A stretch of 8,783 nt of DNA from NCBI GenBank assembly GCA_019105125.1, contig JAHRWO010000324.1, positions 1 to 8,783 on the forward strand, read 5' to 3'. A program made the position numbers and the translations under genes. Source of the DNA: Flavobacterium sp. (GTDB lineage: Bacteria > Bacteroidota > Bacteroidia > Flavobacteriales > Flavobacteriaceae). The stretch's first letter is position 1. The number at the start of each line of letters is the position of its first letter. Below are positions 1 to 6,227 of the stretch, one piece after another. The notes below the pieces were generated by a model, which saw only the letters and a list, made by a program, of their open reading frames with translations, did no database searches and had not been told where the DNA came from.

Positions 1-1
1 G

Positions 2-17
2 GGGACTAAAACAGTGA
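2..17. repeat. att-like direct repeat, left copy (16 bp)
   Basis: GGGACTAAAACAGTGA occurs here and again, exactly, at 5910-5925. The left copy sits at the window edge, so only its right flank is visible. That flank begins a cluster of ACTCTATGA repeats, while the flank of the other copy does not, so the identity ends abruptly after 16 bp. Short identical direct repeats flanking cargo genes are the usual footprint of tyrosine-recombinase integration (attL/attR). The exact identity is seen in the sequence; the att role is inference. No integrase gene is visible in the window. Confidence 0.55.
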
Positions 18-18
18 A

Positions 19-110
19 ACTCTATGAGTCTTTATGATACTCTATGACACTATGAAAAAACCTTAAAGTGTTGATTTGACACTCTATGATAATTTATGGA
101 ACTCTATGAT
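19..110. repeat. Cluster of ~10-bp ACTCTATGA repeats (possible recombinase arm sites)
   Basis: ACTCTATGA occurs perfectly at 19-27, 39-47, 81-89 and 101-109. Degenerate copies lie between them (TCTTTATGA at 28-36, ACACTATGA at 47-55, and AATTTATGGA at 91-100). Within each half the perfect copies are 20 bp apart with a degenerate unit in the middle, so the units follow the helical repeat of DNA. The cluster lies directly beside the att-like 16-mer. Helically phased short repeats next to a crossover site resemble arm-type binding sites of integrases or excision factors. They could also be operators for an unseen regulator. Confidence 0.5.
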
Positions 111-147
111 AATCAAGGCTCAAGTACCCCCCTCACCGCCAAAGAAG

Positions 148-180
148 AAAAAGCCGGGCACACGCCCGGTTTTTTTATTT
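148..180. terminator. Strong intrinsic terminator, probably bidirectional
   Basis: CCGGGC (154-159) and GCCCGG (164-169) form a perfect stem around the loop ACAC, followed at once by a run of T and preceded by a run of A that can extend the stem. This is a textbook rho-independent terminator. The A run upstream means it could work on the - strand too. It probably ends a transcript entering from left of the window. Confidence 0.85.
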
Positions 181-220
181 CCGGCAAGTGCAAAGCTTGC
201 TTTAGCACGCAGACGGGAAT

Positions 221-259
221 AAAAAAATCTTATGCGCAGCATAAGGCTTTTTCTTCTTT
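221..259. terminator. Second intrinsic terminator, bidirectional-looking
   Basis: CTTATGC (229-235) and GCATAAG (239-245) pair around a GCA loop. Seven A precede the hairpin and T-rich sequence follows it. The symmetric A/T flanks suit termination from both directions, as between convergent genes. It lies about 60 bp downstream of the first terminator. Confidence 0.7.
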
Positions 260-261
260 GA

Positions 262-330
262 AGCATCCTCCATTGGGGAACACTGAGCGAAGCGAAGTAA
301 TCCCATCTTGTGATCGCCGAGTGAAATGAG
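262..330. repeat. REP-like intergenic element
   Basis: On the - strand this reads as GGGATTACTTCGCTTCGCTC followed by GTGTTCCCC. This is the style of the short dispersed REP-like elements found between genes in many Bacteroidota and other genomes ('GATTACTTCG...'). It contains a local palindromic core around GAGCGAAGCGAA and is clearly more G+C-rich than the genes downstream. The match is by recognition only; copy number elsewhere in the genome cannot be seen. Confidence 0.5.
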
Positions 331-603
331 TCAAGTCCTAGTTTTAGAGCAGCTCTAATAGCAAGTGAATAACTCCACACTTTTCATATCAAAGATGGTC
401 ACAATGTAGTTAGTAAAATTGATTGCCAAGAATTTGAGAGAAGAAAATATTGGATTTTAATGAATCATTTTCTAATTTTAGAGCTAATTATCAAAACCTA
501 CAAAAGGAGTGGTTAGCCATGAATATTACAGGAGCTAACATAAACTTTTGTACAGCAATAAACTAGTTAGCACCAATGATAAAGAACATAATACTCACAA
601 CTA
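331..603. other. Non-coding leader region upstream of the membrane/DGQHR module
   Basis: No convincing gene is seen here. The region contains a 15-bp interrupted palindrome at 344-358 (TTAGAGC, one base, GCTCTAA) that could be a dimeric regulator site, and a partial echo at 477-484 (TTTAGAGC). A 15-codon ORF at 519-566 is preceded at a suitable distance by AAAGGAG (503-509), which is unusual in a genome that otherwise lacks Shine-Dalgarno sequences. No strong TTTG/TAnnTTTG promoter was found; AACTTTTG at 543-550 is one base away from the -7 consensus. The promoter of the downstream operon most likely lies in this stretch. Confidence 0.45.
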
Positions 604-1284
604 ATGAAGCCATTTAGCCTAATGTTAAACATAATGGCTGCTGTAATAATATTCATAGCAGTCGTTGGGACAATGTTCCTTGGTTTTCAACATTTGCGAA
701 AACCAGAAAATCCTAAGAGATTTGAAATAATTTATACATTGTCAAGTGACTCTATTTATGACAAATCAGTTATGAAGGTTGGAAACATAGATTCGCTAAT
801 GACTGAATTAAAATCTATATCAAATGAAATTCAAACTAAACAAATTGAGACTATTGAAAAAGAAGAAGATAAAGGCATATTTGATAAATTTTACTCTATC
901 ATTGTCGCAGTGGTACTTGTATTTGCAGGTTTTTTTGGTTTTAAAAATATTACCGAAATAAAACAAAGAGCTATTGAGATAGCAGAAGAATCATCAAAAA
1001 AGATAGCGGAAAAAACTTCCATTAGTGCATCTGAAAAACAATTTGAAAAAGTATTTACACAACAATATAAAGGGGAAGTAATGAACTTAGCAACAGACAG
1101 CTTTTCAACTGTTATTGATCAGGAAGTTACTCGTCTTTATAATCAAATAACATCGTTGGAAGCGAGAATAGACGTTTTAGAAGGAAAGCAGCATAATAAT
1201 GTTTTTGGTGATAACGATGAACAGGCAGATCAAGAAAACACACATGATAATAATGGACCTTTAAACCCATTTGACAATGAATAA
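604..1284 (+). CDS. Two-TM coiled-coil membrane protein, partner of DGQHR protein
   Basis: A 226-residue protein that I do not recognise as a named family. Two hydrophobic segments are clear: residues 8-28 at the very N-terminus and residues 96-114. Between them is a ~65-residue charged, helical, probably coiled-coil loop. After the second segment comes a long Lys/Glu-rich helical region, with a heptad-like stretch around 172-194, ending in an acidic Asn/Asp-rich tail. Charge distribution suggests both termini are cytoplasmic. There is no enzymatic motif. The start at 604 puts the first membrane segment at the N-terminus; M7 and M11 are in-frame alternatives. Its stop overlaps the next gene by 8 bp, so the two are almost certainly co-translated. 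A role as membrane anchor, sensor or effector for the DGQHR protein is inference. Confidence 0.8.
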   Translation: MKPFSLMLNIMAAVIIFIAVVGTMFLGFQHLRKPENPKRFEIIYTLSSDSIYDKSVMKVGNIDSLMTELKSISNEIQTKQIETIEKEEDKGIFDKFYSIIVAVVLVFAGFFGFKNITEIKQRAIEIAEESSKKIAEKTSISASEKQFEKVFTQQYKGEVMNLATDSFSTVIDQEVTRLYNQITSLEARIDVLEGKQHNNVFGDNDEQADQENTHDNNGPLNPFDNE

Positions 1285-2599
1285 GACAATAAATATTAAA
1301 GGGTTTATGGTAAATCAACTTACATATAAGCCAATCGCGACCTCTTCGATTAAATTTTCAGATTTAAAGCAAATTGTTAAGTTCACTGCACGTGAACCTA
1401 ACGACTTTGATCCTTTTAAAACCAGTTTTAAACTGGATGATATAATTGCAAAGACAAATGAAGAATACTTTCAAAGGTTAACAAATGACGAGAGAGTCAA
1501 GAAGATCTATATTTATCTTTTAGACGAAATAAATAATAAGGTAACACAGAAAAAGAGTGCGCTTGGTTCTTTTCCAACATCAATAATTTTAGCTGTAGAC
1601 GTTACTGATCAATTTGAAACAATTGATCAGTATGAAGCAGAAATTATGAGTTTAACAAAAGATGACTACATAGGTGCATTCTATTCTCTAGATGAGAAAC
1701 TGATAAGTCTGAAAATGCTTAATAGGAAGAATACGCTTATCGTTGATGGACAGCATCGACTCGCTGCAATGATTAAACTCTATGAAGATGCTGTAAATAG
1801 TAACATAAAAATAGAGAGACAAAATCTATCGGATAAATACAACAATCTTAACCACCAAATTGTAAAAAACAATCTTAATGATTTTGAACTCAATTGCACA
1901 TTACTATTGGGCTTTGACATTTGGGAACAAGGGAAGGTATTTGTAGATGTAAACTTCAATCAAAAGCCGGTGAATAAATCTCTATACTACGATATATTTG
2001 GCTCTTTCCCTGATCCCGATAAGAATGACATCTTCCTATCTCATATGCTCGCAAAACATTTGAATACAAGTCCTAAATCTGAGATAAAAGGTTTTATAAA
2101 AATGTTGGGCAGGGGAAGTGGATATTTTTCTCAAGCGTTTTTCGTTGAAGCTATTAATGATCACTTGAAGCCAAAAGGAATATGGGCTGACATTCCAATG
2201 GACTTCATAAATGGTGGCAAAAAGCATGAAGAACTATCTCGTTTTTTTAGAGCATATTTTAAATCAATAAAATCAGTTTTTATAGATTTTTGGCCTAGAG
2301 AATCTTATGAAAGAGGTGACAAGTACGATTCTGTACTTGTAAAAACAACAGGTATGGGAGCTATGATTAAATTAATCAATCCATTATGCAGACAGCTAAT
2401 TAAAGATGGGAAAAATATTAATGAAATGAATGAAGTAGATTTAGAAGTTGAGATTACAAAAATCTTAATCCCCATTCAAGGAAATGGATCGGAGTATTTT
2501 TCAAAGGAATCAAAATTTTCTGGAGCAGGAAGCTTAGGTCTTCAAAATAAATTATACGAAAAAATTGGACAAGACATTGGTTGGTTTAAGAAGAAGTAG
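1277..2599 (+). CDS. DGQHR-domain protein (DndB/ParB-like superfamily)
   Basis: About 440 residues with the diagnostic motif IVDGQHRLAA at residues 155-164, followed at about 222-236 by FVDVNFNQKPVNKSL, which matches the 'F.DiN..Q..V..sL' block that follows DGQHR in this family. The family includes DndB, the regulator of phosphorothioate DNA modification, and is related to the ParB/sulfiredoxin fold; many members sit in defence islands. No dndACDE gene is visible, so this is unlikely to be a true DndB. I chose ATG 1277 because a TTG at 1271 would add only two residues and ATG is the normal start here. The 8-bp overlap with the upstream membrane-protein gene implies translational coupling. The biochemical activity is unknown; DNA or nucleotide binding is the natural expectation. 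Confidence 0.85.
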   Translation: MNKTINIKGFMVNQLTYKPIATSSIKFSDLKQIVKFTAREPNDFDPFKTSFKLDDIIAKTNEEYFQRLTNDERVKKIYIYLLDEINNKVTQKKSALGSFPTSIILAVDVTDQFETIDQYEAEIMSLTKDDYIGAFYSLDEKLISLKMLNRKNTLIVDGQHRLAAMIKLYEDAVNSNIKIERQNLSDKYNNLNHQIVKNNLNDFELNCTLLLGFDIWEQGKVFVDVNFNQKPVNKSLYYDIFGSFPDPDKNDIFLSHMLAKHLNTSPKSEIKGFIKMLGRGSGYFSQAFFVEAINDHLKPKGIWADIPMDFINGGKKHEELSRFFRAYFKSIKSVFIDFWPRESYERGDKYDSVLVKTTGMGAMIKLINPLCRQLIKDGKNINEMNEVDLEVEITKILIPIQGNGSEYFSKESKFSGAGSLGLQNKLYEKIGQDIGWFKKK

Positions 2600-2834
2600 A
2601 ATTACTGGCGTGAACATCGTGAATAAACCATTGTTTTTATGTTATTAAATCAAGGGTTTTGCTCCACATATGCGTTTGTGTTGGCAGACTGAGACATAAT
2701 ACGCAATCCCTTACTTTATATAGCCTTTACCAGCAAGTGTAAAGACTAACATGTCAAATAAATTCGAGGAGCGTAATTAGACTATTAATAAATGAGCTAT
2801 AAAAAGGTAAAATGATTAAGTTTGCAACAGGAAA
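2600..2834. other. Intergenic spacer between the DGQHR and ABC-3C modules
   Basis: No ORF worth calling. The part around 2651-2710 contains GCTCCACATATGCG followed by TTTGTGTTGGCAGA, which resembles the intergenic sequence after the ABC-3C operon (5794-5811, ending in TTGGCAGA). The resemblance is short but the position, once on each side of the operon, is suggestive of a module boundary. TAAGTTTGC at 2817-2825 matches the Bacteroidota -7 element but is only about 10 bp before the start codon and lacks a -33 element. Confidence 0.35.
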
Positions 2835-3803
2835 ATGAATAGACCAAACTACTTTAATGTTATCGAGGAACGAATCAACCTTCTTGCTACTAGGATTATT
2901 TCTAGGGGCAGATTGAATATTTTGGACTTTCACGGACATTCAGAAAATTTTTATCAATTTTTCTTAAATGAAGTTAACGGTTGGGAGGTAACTAATGAAA
3001 ATGACGTTAAACAAAATGTTGAGGCAATTGACCTAGTTGACCATACTAATAAATTTGTTTTGCAAGTTTCAGCTACTGCAACCAAACAAAAAATTGAATC
3101 ATCACTTTCAAAAGATTCAATTAAAAACTATAAAGGGTATACATTCAAGTTTGTTTCTATTGCTCGTGATGCTGACGAACTAAGAAAGGAAACATTTAAA
3201 AATCCTCACGGAATTGCATTCAATCCTGCATCTGATATAATTGACAAAAACTCAATTCTTTCAAAAATTAGAGGATTAAACATAATTGACCAAGAACGTA
3301 TTTACAAATTTGTAAGAAATGAATTACTAAATGAATTTGACCCTTTGAAATTGGAATCAAATCTGGCAACTGTTATCAATATCCTATCGAAAGAGGATTG
3401 GAATAAAAAAGAGCCCGTAGGTGAAATAAACAGCTTTGAAATTGATAGAAAAATAACCCATAATAATTTAAACTCTGCTAAAATAATTATCGATGACCAC
3501 TCATTACATTATAGTAGAGTTGATAAAATTTATGCCGAGTTTGATTCGCAAGGTAGCAATAAAAGTAATTCTGTTCTTTCAACAATAAGACAGGAGTATG
3601 CCAAATTGAAAGCGAATTTGACTGATGATGAATTGTTTTTCACAATTACATCTAAGGTTCAAGAAAAAGTGTTGAACAGTTCTAACTATACATCAATTCC
3701 ATTTGATGAACTTGAGCTTTGCATTAATATTCTTGTCGTTGATGCGTTTATTAGATGTAAAATTTTTGAAAATCCTGAAGATTATACCTATGCTACTACC
3801 TGA
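2835..3803 (+). CDS. ABC-3C effector: SMEK-domain protein
   Basis: A 322-residue protein. Residues ~1-165 match the SMEK domain found at the N-terminus of ABC-three-component effectors: LNILDFHGHSENFYQFFLN (28-45), NVEAIDLVDHTNKFVLQVSA (61-80), a KQKIESSL helix and NPHGIAFNPASDIID (123-137). Residues ~205-315 form a helical C-terminal region of the type that binds the ABC-3C partners, with the conserved-looking ending VDAFIRCKIFENPED (302-316). The start at ATG 2835 gives the full SMEK N-terminus. The gene overlaps the next one by 14 bp. In ABC-3C theory (the ABC ATPase classification by Aravind and colleagues) this is the effector or target-recognition component, released or activated by the ATPase upon invasion. 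The D66 ... QVS arrangement is loosely like a PD-(D/E)xK core, but that is speculative. Confidence 0.88.
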   Translation: MNRPNYFNVIEERINLLATRIISRGRLNILDFHGHSENFYQFFLNEVNGWEVTNENDVKQNVEAIDLVDHTNKFVLQVSATATKQKIESSLSKDSIKNYKGYTFKFVSIARDADELRKETFKNPHGIAFNPASDIIDKNSILSKIRGLNIIDQERIYKFVRNELLNEFDPLKLESNLATVINILSKEDWNKKEPVGEINSFEIDRKITHNNLNSAKIIIDDHSLHYSRVDKIYAEFDSQGSNKSNSVLSTIRQEYAKLKANLTDDELFFTITSKVQEKVLNSSNYTSIPFDELELCINILVVDAFIRCKIFENPEDYTYATT

Positions 3804-4017
3804 TAATATACACCCAGAAAATAGCATCTACTATAATGGTGCATTTGTAATTGACTCATTGAAAAAGAATCAAAAGTTTAAATTACTTGATTTATATCAA
3901 GAGGTTAAAACCAAAAAACCAATGTCGTTTTCAGTTTTTATCCTTTGTTTGGATTGGTTATATTTAATAGACGTGGCTAAAATTAACAATTTCGGAGAGA
4001 TTGAATTATGTTCATAA
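3790..4017 (+). CDS. ABC-3C middle component 6 (MC6-like)
   Basis: A 75-residue protein starting MLLPDNIHPENSIYYNGAFV. The start 'MLLPD(K/N).i.p..Si...ga.il' and the ending '..sf..Fil.LdwLylidv...' are typical of ABC-three-component middle component 6, a small winged-helix-like adaptor between ATPase and effector. An upstream in-frame ATG at 3703 would lie deep inside the effector gene and add an unrelated 29-residue extension, so I chose ATG 3790, which gives the family's usual N-terminus. It overlaps the effector gene by 14 bp and the ATPase gene by 10 bp. This tight nesting indicates coupled translation and fixed stoichiometry of a complex. Confidence 0.85.
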   Translation: MLLPDNIHPENSIYYNGAFVIDSLKKNQKFKLLDLYQEVKTKKPMSFSVFILCLDWLYLIDVAKINNFGEIELCS

Positions 4018-5714
4018 AATCGTTAACCATAACAAGCGGAGCAAAAGTTATTCGTGAAATAGAATTTCACAAAGGACTGAACTTGATTGTTGATGAAAGC
4101 TTAAATCAAATCACAGGAAACAGCGTAGGAAAAACTACTGTCCTAAAATTAGTGGATTTTTGCTTAGGTGCAAATCCTAAGCATATTTATGTTGATCACG
4201 AAACAAGAAAGCAAGAATACAAACTTGTAAAAGATTTTCTAATTGACTATAAAGTTCTAATCACATTAGTTTTGTCTTTTGATTTAGAAAAAGGAGCTGA
4301 GGATATAGTAATTGAGAGAAATTTTTTAACACGAAAAGAGATTATAAGAAGAATAAATGGTATTGAGTTAACTGAGGAGGAATTTGAAGTAAAATTGAGT
4401 AGTTTAATTTTCCCTGAACATCTTGCGAGTAAACCTACTTTTAGACAAATAATTTCTCATAATATTCGCTACAAAGACGAAAGCATAAATAATACTTTAA
4501 AAACGCTTGATACTTATACTTCTGATGCAGAGTATGAAACTCTTTATCTTTTCCTTTTTGGATGTGAATTTACTAAAGGCAACAGTAAGCAAGAAATTCT
4601 AACTAAGATCAGACAAGAAGACGCCTATAAAACTAGATTAGAAAAGGGCCAAACAAAAACGGCCTATGAAACTGCTTTATCCCTCGTCAACAATGATATT
4701 GAAGCATTAAATAAAAGAAAAAGCCGTTTCAATATAAACGAAAACTTAGAATCAGACTTGGAAAAACTTAATAAAGTTAAGTATGAAATCAACAAAACAA
4801 GTTCAACAATCGGTAAGTTAAATATTAGAAAAGACCTCATAAAGGAAGCTGAAGCTGAACTTCAATCTAGTAAGTCTGACATTGATTTAAGACAACTAGA
4901 AATAATTTATGAACAAGCAACTTCGAGAATAACGTCAATTCACAAAACCTTCACAGACCTTGTTACATTTCATAACGCAATGATTGGTGAAAAAGTCAAG
5001 TTCATTACCAAAGAATTACCTTCAATCGAAAATGCGGTTCATGAAAATATCAATACCCTAAAAAGATTACTTGAGGCGGAGAAAAATTTAACATCCCTTA
5101 TATCTAAAAGTGACTCTTTTGAAGATCTAGAAAAAATCATTTTCGAACTGACCGAAAAATACAGAAAAAAAGGTGAGTATGAAAGTATAATTGAACAATT
5201 GAATGAAGTTGATAACAATCTTAAAGAATTCAATAAAAAGTTAGACGAAATTGACAAAGAACTTTTTAGCGATAGCTTTGAGCAAGTTGTAAAAACTCAG
5301 CTCAATAAATTCAACGTTCACTTTGCTTCTATATCTAATGAGTTGTATGGGGAGCAGTATGCCGTCAAATATGATATTATAACCAATAGAAAAGGACAAA
5401 AACTATATAAATTCAGTGCATTCAATGCAAATATGAGTTCAGGAAAAAAACAAGGTGAAATATCTTGTTTTGATCTTGCATATACTTTGTTTGCAGACGA
5501 AGAAAATATTCCTTGTTTTCACTTTTTATTGAATGACAAAAAAGAATTAATGGATGACAAGCAACTTGTGAAAATTGCTGAGTTCGCTAATAGAAACAAT
5601 ATACAATTCGTTGCTTCAATTTTGAAAGACAAACTTCCTTTTGAGATAAATAAGGAAGAATATTTTGTGGTAAAGTTATCACAGGAAGACAAACTATTTA
5701 GAATTGAAGAGTGA
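4008..5714 (+). CDS. ABC-3C ATPase, DUF2326 family (SMC/RecN-like)
   Basis: A 568-residue SMC-like ATPase. The N-terminal half-domain has GLNLIVDES and a Walker A variant TGNSVGKTT (36-44), followed by VLKLVDFCLGA. The middle, about 195-420, is Lys/Glu-rich coiled coil. The C-terminal DUF2326 region contains a signature-like MSSGKKQGE (476-484) where typical ABC proteins have LSGGQ, and a Walker-B-like strand IPCFHFLLNDKKEL (501-514), then a D-loop/H-loop-like end (FVASILKD). This is the NTPase of the ABC-three-component system encoded with the SMEK effector and MC6. It probably senses DNA structures or foreign DNA and controls the effector by ATP hydrolysis; this role is predicted for the family, not shown here. 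ATG 4008 overlaps the MC6 stop. No terminator hairpin with a T run follows. Confidence 0.9.
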   Translation: MFIKSLTITSGAKVIREIEFHKGLNLIVDESLNQITGNSVGKTTVLKLVDFCLGANPKHIYVDHETRKQEYKLVKDFLIDYKVLITLVLSFDLEKGAEDIVIERNFLTRKEIIRRINGIELTEEEFEVKLSSLIFPEHLASKPTFRQIISHNIRYKDESINNTLKTLDTYTSDAEYETLYLFLFGCEFTKGNSKQEILTKIRQEDAYKTRLEKGQTKTAYETALSLVNNDIEALNKRKSRFNINENLESDLEKLNKVKYEINKTSSTIGKLNIRKDLIKEAEAELQSSKSDIDLRQLEIIYEQATSRITSIHKTFTDLVTFHNAMIGEKVKFITKELPSIENAVHENINTLKRLLEAEKNLTSLISKSDSFEDLEKIIFELTEKYRKKGEYESIIEQLNEVDNNLKEFNKKLDEIDKELFSDSFEQVVKTQLNKFNVHFASISNELYGEQYAVKYDIITNRKGQKLYKFSAFNANMSSGKKQGEISCFDLAYTLFADEENIPCFHFLLNDKKELMDDKQLVKIAEFANRNNIQFVASILKDKLPFEINKEEYFVVKLSQEDKLFRIEE

Positions 5715-5888
5715 CAGAACGCCATTTGGTAACAGGCGGAACATTTTATTGCCGAGATAGTGCTAATTTCAGCGTTTCTATATCTTATAAACTTTCGTGT
5801 TAGTTGGCAGAAAACTGCCCAGGAATCATTAACAACACTCAAGCTCAACCAATTGCGAAAGTAATTAAAAATACACACGAATACTATT
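5715..5888. other. Intergenic region after the ABC-3C operon, possible degenerate Bacteroidota repeat
   Basis: No gene is seen. The stretch GGTAACAGGCGG (5738-5749) followed by GTTAGTTGGCAGAAAACTG (5799-5817) resembles the 'ggtaacagcgg ... gttagttgg(g)cag' intergenic repeats that I associate with Bacteroidota genomes, where they often separate laterally acquired genes. CGCC/GGCG arms (5721-5747) could form a weak hairpin. The assignment is by recollection of pattern and is weak; a genome-wide search for copies would settle it. Confidence 0.3.
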
Positions 5889-5925
5889 TAGTCCCGGTTC
5901 CCAAAACTTGGGACTAAAACAGTGA
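5889..5925. repeat. att-like core with palindrome, right copy of the 16-bp direct repeat
   Basis: GGGACTAAAACAGTGA at 5910-5925 is identical to 2-17. Here the left flank is visible: TAGTCCC (5889-5895) and GGGACTA (5910-5916) are inverted repeats 14 bp apart, and inside them TCCCAA (5899-5904) and TTGGGA (5908-5913) are inverted around AAC. Inverted arms around a short spacer are what a tyrosine-recombinase core site looks like. The two direct repeats bound the DGQHR and ABC-3C modules. The site role is inferred; the recombinase gene is not in the window. Confidence 0.55.
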
Positions 5926-5931
5926 TCTTAT

Positions 5932-6144
5932 ATGATGACAACTAGTATACAACCACGCCTAAGTAACACTGAGGAAGCGAAGAAATTCCTGCTTTTACAT
6001 ATCTCAAATAGCGCGGGAGCAATGCCTAATGTATTAATAATATGGGCTTTAAACTACGACTATAAGTCTATGAAACCGTACATCAAAGTAGTGGATAAAT
6101 TCATAAAAAAAAAGATGACAAAGTTTTTAAATCTCAAATTCTAG
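5932..6144 (+). CDS. Small hypothetical protein, probably the 5' part of a frameshifted gene
   Basis: A 70-residue ORF of unknown family, starting MMTTSIQPRLSNTEEAKKFL seven bases after the att-like repeat. No Shine-Dalgarno or clear promoter precedes it. It has a hydrophobic/aromatic centre (about residues 34-43), too short and polar-flanked for a confident membrane segment. The last nine residues (MTKFLNLKF) follow an A9 run; in the -1 frame the sequence stays open for another 37 codons, to a TAA at 6225-6227, giving a ~98-residue product of even composition. It could be a gene with programmed frameshifting, a recently broken gene, a sequencing indel, or just a chance ORF. Function unknown. 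Confidence 0.4.
   Translation: MMTTSIQPRLSNTEEAKKFLLLHISNSAGAMPNVLIIWALNYDYKSMKPYIKVVDKFIKKKMTKFLNLKF
6105..6114 (+). other. A9G homopolymer, slippery heptamer A-AAA-AAG
   Basis: Nine A followed by G, in a codon phase (ata aaa aaa aag) that creates the heptamer A AAA AAG, the classic bacterial -1 frameshift sequence known from dnaX and several insertion sequences. Slippage by -1 changes the reading from a stop 9 codons later to a 37-codon extension. No obvious strong stimulatory hairpin is seen just downstream in this AT-rich sequence, so tract-length mutation or a read error is as likely as programmed frameshifting. Confidence 0.45.
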
Positions 6145-6227
6145 CAATAAGTATCTCTCTGAATATCAAGCATAGTAAGGAACTTAGAAATTCACTGAAT
6201 TTACCTAATATTTTGTTGAACAAATAA
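6114..6227 (+). pseudogene. -1 frame continuation of the small ORF at 5932
   Basis: Reading from GAT at 6114 gives 37 codons beginning DDKVFKSQILAISISLNIKH and ending PNILLNK before TAA. This frame has a stop at 6096-6098 and no ATG of its own, so it can only be expressed by joining the upstream ORF through the A9 run. The length is only modest evidence in such AT-rich DNA. If the upstream ORF is real, this is its likely authentic C-terminus. Confidence 0.35.

Noticed and set aside
111..150. tRNA or tmRNA 3' end as the integration target next to the left repeat
   Set aside because: No T-arm, acceptor stem or CCA-like end can be folded from the sequence around 100-150 or around 5889-5925.
96..329. 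77-codon + strand reading frame over the same region
   Set aside because: It spans the same terminator hairpins and REP-like element, starts inside the repeat cluster and has no recognisable features.
120..380. 86-codon - strand reading frame across the terminators and REP-like element
   Set aside because: It reads through two hairpin terminators and a dispersed repeat and ends in a low-complexity Phe/Gly run; not a plausible gene.
1277..2599. Calling the DGQHR protein dndB
   Set aside because: No other Dnd gene is present, and the DGQHR motif is shared by many non-Dnd proteins.
2817..2825. TAAGTTTGC as promoter -7 box of the ABC-3C operon
   Set aside because: It fits TAnnTTTG exactly but is only about 10 bp from the ATG and there is no TTG at the expected -33 distance.
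3703..3789. Longer N-terminus for the MC6 gene starting at 3703
   Set aside because: It would overlap the effector gene by 101 bp and add an unrelated 29-residue extension before the typical MLLPD start at 3790.
5519..5878. 119-codon - strand ORF at the end of the ATPase gene
   Set aside because: Most of it is antisense to the conserved DUF2326 region and the rest is non-coding spacer; no domain is visible.
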